From positions 1 to 57,889 of IMG/VR virus record IMGVR_UViG_3300047551_001006: a DNA stretch of 57,889 nucleotides. One strand, given 5' to 3'. Below the pieces are notes generated by a model. That model saw only the letters and a program-made list of their open reading frames with translations, had not been told where the DNA came from and ran no database searches. Origin of the DNA: a virus. Within the stretch, counting starts at the first letter, position 1. Each line of letters opens with the position of its first letter. Shown piece by piece: positions 54,922 to 57,889 of this stretch. Made by a program: the position numbers and the translations under genes.

Positions 54922-55845
54922 ATGTCGCATTCAAATTTTTACAATGCTGCATCACATACTAATGTGGCTACAAGTCATACTAATATTGGATTCAGTAATG
55001 TTGGATTCAGTAACAGCTATACTCCGTTTAGTAATGTCGGATTTAGTAATGTTGGATTCAGTAATAGTTACACCCCACATAGTAATGTAGCACATAGTAA
55101 TGTTGGGGCAAATCATACAAATATTGGTGCAAATCACACGAATATCGGATTTAGTAATGTCGGATTCAGTAATTCATACACACCAAATAGTCATACTAAC
55201 AACTATACCCCACATAGTAATATCGGTCACAGTAATATTGGGCATAGTAACATCGGATTTAGTAATATAGCATTTAGTAATATTGCAAAGGCACATACAG
55301 ATAACACCACAAATGCAAGTCACACCAATATCGCACATACTAATATTGGTGCAGCACATACAGATAGTACTACACCATTCAGTAATATAGCATTTAGTAA
55401 TATTGCAAAGGCGCATACTGATACCACTATCAACGCAAGTCATACAAATATTGCGCATAGTAATATTGGTGCGGCACACACGGATAATACTACCAATCCA
55501 TCACATACTGATAATACTACCAACGCATCACACACCGATATTGCAAAGGCACACACCGATACCACGATTAACGCTTCACATACTGACAATACCACCAACG
55601 CAAGTCATACAGATATTGCGTTCGTCAATACCACCATTAACGCCGCACATACGGATAATACCACTATCGCATCACACACCGATATTGCGAAGGCACATAC
55701 AGACAACACCACACCAGCCGCCCACACAGATAACACCACCCCAGCATCACATACCGACATCGCACATACTAACACTACGATTAACGCAGCCCATACGGAC
55801 AACACCACACCACATAGTGACCAACCAGTATTCGTTGGTCCATAA
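54922..55845 (+). CDS. HTD/FSN repeat protein next to radical SAM gene
   Basis: A 307-residue protein, nearly all repeat. It begins MSHSNFYNAASHTN. About 44-45 triplets follow; the first half is FSN/HSN/HTN-rich and the second half HTD-rich. All spacings between consecutive repeat aromatics/His that I counted are 5, 7 or 9 residues (HSNIG; FSNSYTP; HTDNTTNAS). It ends HSDQPVFVGP. It is directly upstream of the radical SAM promoter and is the most probable substrate by distance. Confidence 0.7.
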   Translation: MSHSNFYNAASHTNVATSHTNIGFSNVGFSNSYTPFSNVGFSNVGFSNSYTPHSNVAHSNVGANHTNIGANHTNIGFSNVGFSNSYTPNSHTNNYTPHSNIGHSNIGHSNIGFSNIAFSNIAKAHTDNTTNASHTNIAHTNIGAAHTDSTTPFSNIAFSNIAKAHTDTTINASHTNIAHSNIGAAHTDNTTNPSHTDNTTNASHTDIAKAHTDTTINASHTDNTTNASHTDIAFVNTTINAAHTDNTTIASHTDIAKAHTDNTTPAAHTDNTTPASHTDIAHTNTTINAAHTDNTTPHSDQPVFVGP

Positions 55846-55852
55846 TTGGGGC

Positions 55853-55881
55853 TTGACAAGTGGTGAGCCGTTTGGTATATT
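55853..55881 (+). promoter_or_regulatory. sigma70-like promoter of radical SAM gene
   Basis: TTGACA (55853-55858), 17-base spacer, TATATT (55876-55881), 30 bases before the ATG. Perfect -35 box and five of six at -10. The gene lacks the late octamer used elsewhere. Confidence 0.75.
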
Positions 55882-55910
55882 ACAAAATGATTTATTAATC
55901 ACGAGGTTAT

Positions 55911-57224
55911 ATGACTATTGAATTAGAACCAGTTGGAGTAGTATGTAATTTAAGTTGCCCGTATTGCTACGAACATCCTATGCGCGATGCGGGAAATTTT
56001 CGTCATAAAACATACTCTGTAGAGAAAATGTTAGAAGGTCTTGCCAAAGAGGGACATAACTTTACCTTATTTGGTGGTGAACCATTATTAACTGATATTG
56101 ACGATTTAGAAACTATTTTTAAGTGGGGTTATGAACGTTATGGAATGAATGGCGTTCAAACAAATGGTGTTTTAATCACCGACCGCCACATCGAAATGTT
56201 TAAGAAGTATAACGTTCACGTTGGAGTGTCCCTTGACGGACCCGATGAAATGAACGATACTCGTTGGGCTGGGTCATTAGAAAAGACCAGAGAAGCCACC
56301 CGTAAATCATTTGAAGCTATTAAAAAGTGTTTAGCTAATAAACTATCACTTGGATTAATTATTACCATTCATACAAAGAATGGATTACCAAAACATCGTG
56401 AACGTTTCAAGAATTGGATTAAAGAACTCCAATCGTGGGGTGTTGATGGAGCAAGACTTCATCCATTAGAAATTGACCATAGTGCAGTCGGTGAAACATT
56501 AGCCCTAACACCAGAACAAAATATTGAATTCTTACTTGATATGTGGGAATTTGAACTTAAAGAATTGAACGTTCCTGGTAAAAAGTCATTCCACTTTGAT
56601 ATTTTCCGTGATGTGGAAGATATGTTAAAAGCACAAGATGATAACGCTACGTGTACGTTCTTATCGTGTGACCCATATACTACACACGCGGTGCAAGGTA
56701 TTGACTCGCAAGGTAACAAAGCAAATTGCGGTCGTGGAAATAAGGAAGGTATTAACTGGATTAAGGCCGATGTAGACGGATTCGAACGTCAGATGGCTTT
56801 ATATAATACTCCACAGGAGCATGGTGGTTGTCAGGGATGTCGTTTCTTTATTATGTGTAAGTCGCACTGTCCTGGTACAGGTATTGAGATGGACTGGAGA
56901 AATCGTACTGATACTTGCATGAATTGGAAAGTAGCGTTTGGTATCTACGAAAAGTTGATGGTGGAAAAAGGTGAGACACCATTATCATTAAGTCCAGAAT
57001 TAAAGAAATATGAAGATATTTTAATGTATGGTTATAGTCGCGGTGTAGAACTTAGATTAAAACATATTAAGCAATATCTTGAAGGAAACTTCAATATAGA
57101 AGCATTTATTGACAGTTACCTTAAAAACCAAGCATTTGGATCACAAATACCACATGCAGACCATACTGATGAAACTGGACGTTACGCTATTGAGTATAAA
57201 GAGAAGTACGGATATTTACCTTAA
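55911..57224 (+). CDS. radical SAM/SPASM peptide maturase
   Basis: A 437-residue enzyme. Cys12-X3-Cys16-X2-Cys19 (CNLSCPYC) binds the SAM [4Fe-4S] cluster, and LFGGEPLL is the GGE SAM-contact motif. The C-terminal SPASM pattern is complete: Cys253...Gly268-X4-Cys273, then Cys307-X2-Cys310-X5-Cys316-X3-Cys320 and Cys336 (Cys248 as a further one), for two auxiliary clusters. SPASM enzymes of this type modify peptides or protein side chains. The last 26 residues carry HADHTDETGRY (His415 on), matching twice in the next small protein. With Phe/His-X-Asn/Asp repeat proteins upstream, a cross-linking maturase of fibres is my inference; sulfatase maturase is less likely as no sulfatase is present. 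Confidence 0.85.
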   Translation: MTIELEPVGVVCNLSCPYCYEHPMRDAGNFRHKTYSVEKMLEGLAKEGHNFTLFGGEPLLTDIDDLETIFKWGYERYGMNGVQTNGVLITDRHIEMFKKYNVHVGVSLDGPDEMNDTRWAGSLEKTREATRKSFEAIKKCLANKLSLGLIITIHTKNGLPKHRERFKNWIKELQSWGVDGARLHPLEIDHSAVGETLALTPEQNIEFLLDMWEFELKELNVPGKKSFHFDIFRDVEDMLKAQDDNATCTFLSCDPYTTHAVQGIDSQGNKANCGRGNKEGINWIKADVDGFERQMALYNTPQEHGGCQGCRFFIMCKSHCPGTGIEMDWRNRTDTCMNWKVAFGIYEKLMVEKGETPLSLSPELKKYEDILMYGYSRGVELRLKHIKQYLEGNFNIEAFIDSYLKNQAFGSQIPHADHTDETGRYAIEYKEKYGYLP

Positions 57225-57244
57225 CATTAAAGAGGATATGTAAA

Positions 57245-57616
57245 ATGATTGACGGATTACACGCAGACCATATAGACACAACTGGTGCCTACGGTCAAAA
57301 ATTCGCAGTAGTACAAGAACTACTCGAAACAGGAGTACTAAAAGAAATTCCAGAGGAATTCCGTGAAAAGGGTGCAGAAAGTGTACCAGTAGTAACTACT
57401 TCACAAACAGTAATTGGTGATGAATTTGATATGACCAACGGACATGCTGATCACGTTGACGAAACTGGTCGCTATGCACGTGCATATGAAGAACGATTCG
57501 GTGCAGGATCACTTGGTGAATCATCAAACTCACAACAAGAAGAACAAGCTGGTAATTCATGGAAGTCTTTCTTACAAAAGATTATCGCTGAAGAAAAGAG
57601 TAAGTTGAAGGTTTAA
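57245..57616 (+). CDS. small protein with two HADHxD motifs, radical SAM partner candidate
   Basis: A 123-residue acidic protein, 20 bases after the radical SAM stop (agaggatatgtaa). HADHIDTTGAYG lies at residues 6-17 and HADHVDETGRYARAYEERFG at 67-86. The second nearly repeats the tail of the radical SAM enzyme (HADHTDETGRYAIEYKEKYG). The middle is helical (FAVVQELLETGVLKEIPEEF) and the C-terminus basic-amphipathic (WKSFLQKIIAEEKSK). It might be a substrate (HAD, HID and HVD are also His-X-Asp), an adaptor, or a leader-like docking protein. No known family is recognised. Confidence 0.6.
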   Translation: MIDGLHADHIDTTGAYGQKFAVVQELLETGVLKEIPEEFREKGAESVPVVTTSQTVIGDEFDMTNGHADHVDETGRYARAYEERFGAGSLGESSNSQQEEQAGNSWKSFLQKIIAEEKSKLKV

Positions 57617-57635
57617 TCTAAACAACGAAGGGGTT

Positions 57636-57889
57636 ATGCAAAGAATAAAGCACGTCCTGCCTGACTGGACTCGTGTGCAGTGGACTAGTATTGAAAATAG
57701 AAATAAGTACGAACCTATTATCAATTCTATTAATGCTGCATGGAAACAAATTGAACGTATGTCGGTGGTGCACGATATTAGACCATCCTCGTTGGATATC
57801 GTATCACCAAACGAACTCGTACAACTTACAGAAGAATATAAAAAGTACGGAGTACTTGTAGTTCCTCTTGCGAAAGAAGGTAAGTCATC
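57636..57889 (+). CDS. partial hypothetical protein, runs off window end
   Basis: The ATG at 57636 has aaggggtt before it. An open frame of 84 codons continues to the end: MQRIKHVLPDWTRVQWTSIE, then INAAWKQIERMSVVHDIRPS and YKKYGVLVVPLAKEGK. Trp- and charge-rich N-terminal part, mixed helical composition. Incomplete, so no family can be assigned. It is likely co-transcribed with the radical SAM genes. Confidence 0.5.
   Translation, partial: MQRIKHVLPDWTRVQWTSIENRNKYEPIINSINAAWKQIERMSVVHDIRPSSLDIVSPNELVQLTEEYKKYGVLVVPLAKEGKS

Larger units (their letters stand above)
50925..55830 (+). repeat. region coding for Phe/His-X-Asn/Asp repeats in five proteins
   Basis: About 165 triplets by hand count across the proteins at 50153 (14), 51287 (28), 51977 (36), 53688 (44) and 54922 (about 44), broken only by the collagen protein at 52751. 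Synonymous codons vary between copies, so the repeat is stronger in protein than in DNA. Confidence 0.85.

Noticed and set aside
53985-55830. Possible classic pentapeptide-repeat (A-D/N-L-x-x) protein
   Set aside because: Some stretches such as FSNIGFSNIG fit a step of five, but seven- and nine-residue units are mixed in throughout, which breaks the regular quadrilateral helix.
55911-57224. Radical SAM enzyme as anaerobic sulfatase maturase
   Set aside because: The SPASM pattern alone would allow it, but no sulfatase with a CxPxR or SxPxR site is present in the window; peptide repeats adjacent make another substrate more likely.
57673-57861. A 62-residue + frame near the right end
   Set aside because: It is out of frame with the open partial gene that starts at 57636 behind a good ribosome binding site.

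Overview
The window is a continuous piece of an AT-rich, T4-like myovirus (tailed phage) genome. Every gene I can support lies on the + strand. Recognisable T4-type virion genes are large terminase, portal, prohead protease, scaffold, major capsid protein, neck proteins, tail sheath and tail tube. Protein ends fit close together, often with TAATG or ATGA overlaps, and the longest gene-free gap is about 130 bases. I saw no tRNA, rRNA, insertion sequence, integrase or CRISPR array. The host cannot be read from the sequence; the phage carries its own copy of ribosomal protein bS21.

Layout. 51-3209: four virion-type proteins. 3226-7714: DNA enzymes (PD-(D/E)XK nuclease, zinc-finger primase, and an SbcD/Mre11 plus SbcC/Rad50 pair fused in one 1060-residue chain). 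7753-13596: a structural protein, a 933-residue fusion with an HNH-like patch, a KxDG ligase-like domain and an HxGH nucleotidylyltransferase, a zinc-ribbon protein and a membrane-anchored coiled-coil protein. 13606-27997: head module (terminase, nine small proteins, portal, core proteins, protease, several small accessory proteins including a metallopeptidase, a HAD phosphatase and bS21, then scaffold and capsid). 28116-33816: neck and tail (gp13-, gp14-, gp15-like, sheath, tube). 33904-49360: long fibre proteins with collagen-like and Ser/Thr-rich repeats. 49406-55845: seven short fibre-like proteins made of Gly-Pro-Thr collagen repeats and/or repeats of an aromatic-or-His residue, any residue, then Asn/Asp (HTD, HSN, FSN, FVN). 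55911-57616: a radical SAM/SPASM enzyme and a small protein sharing a HADHxD motif with it. A partial gene runs off the right end.

Regulation. An octamer TATTTATA (nine exact copies, three one-mismatch copies) lies about 20-55 bases before the first gene of each apparent transcription unit and probably is the late promoter core; it is the reverse complement of the T4 late box. Strong intrinsic terminators follow the capsid gene and the second long fibre gene. The radical SAM gene is different: it has a sigma70-like promoter, TTGACA-17-TATATT.

Most interesting candidate. About 165 Phe/His-X-Asn/Asp triplets, spaced 5, 7 or 9 residues apart in the stretches I checked, occur in five adjacent phage proteins directly upstream of a SPASM-type radical SAM peptide maturase. 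Such triplets are the substrate signature of three-residue-cyclophane-forming maturases, so these may be post-translationally cross-linked phage fibres. This is inference from sequence only. A second candidate is a family of small head-cluster proteins with an N-terminal tag like the T4 capsid-targeting sequence, ending at a prohead-protease-type L/I-x-E site.
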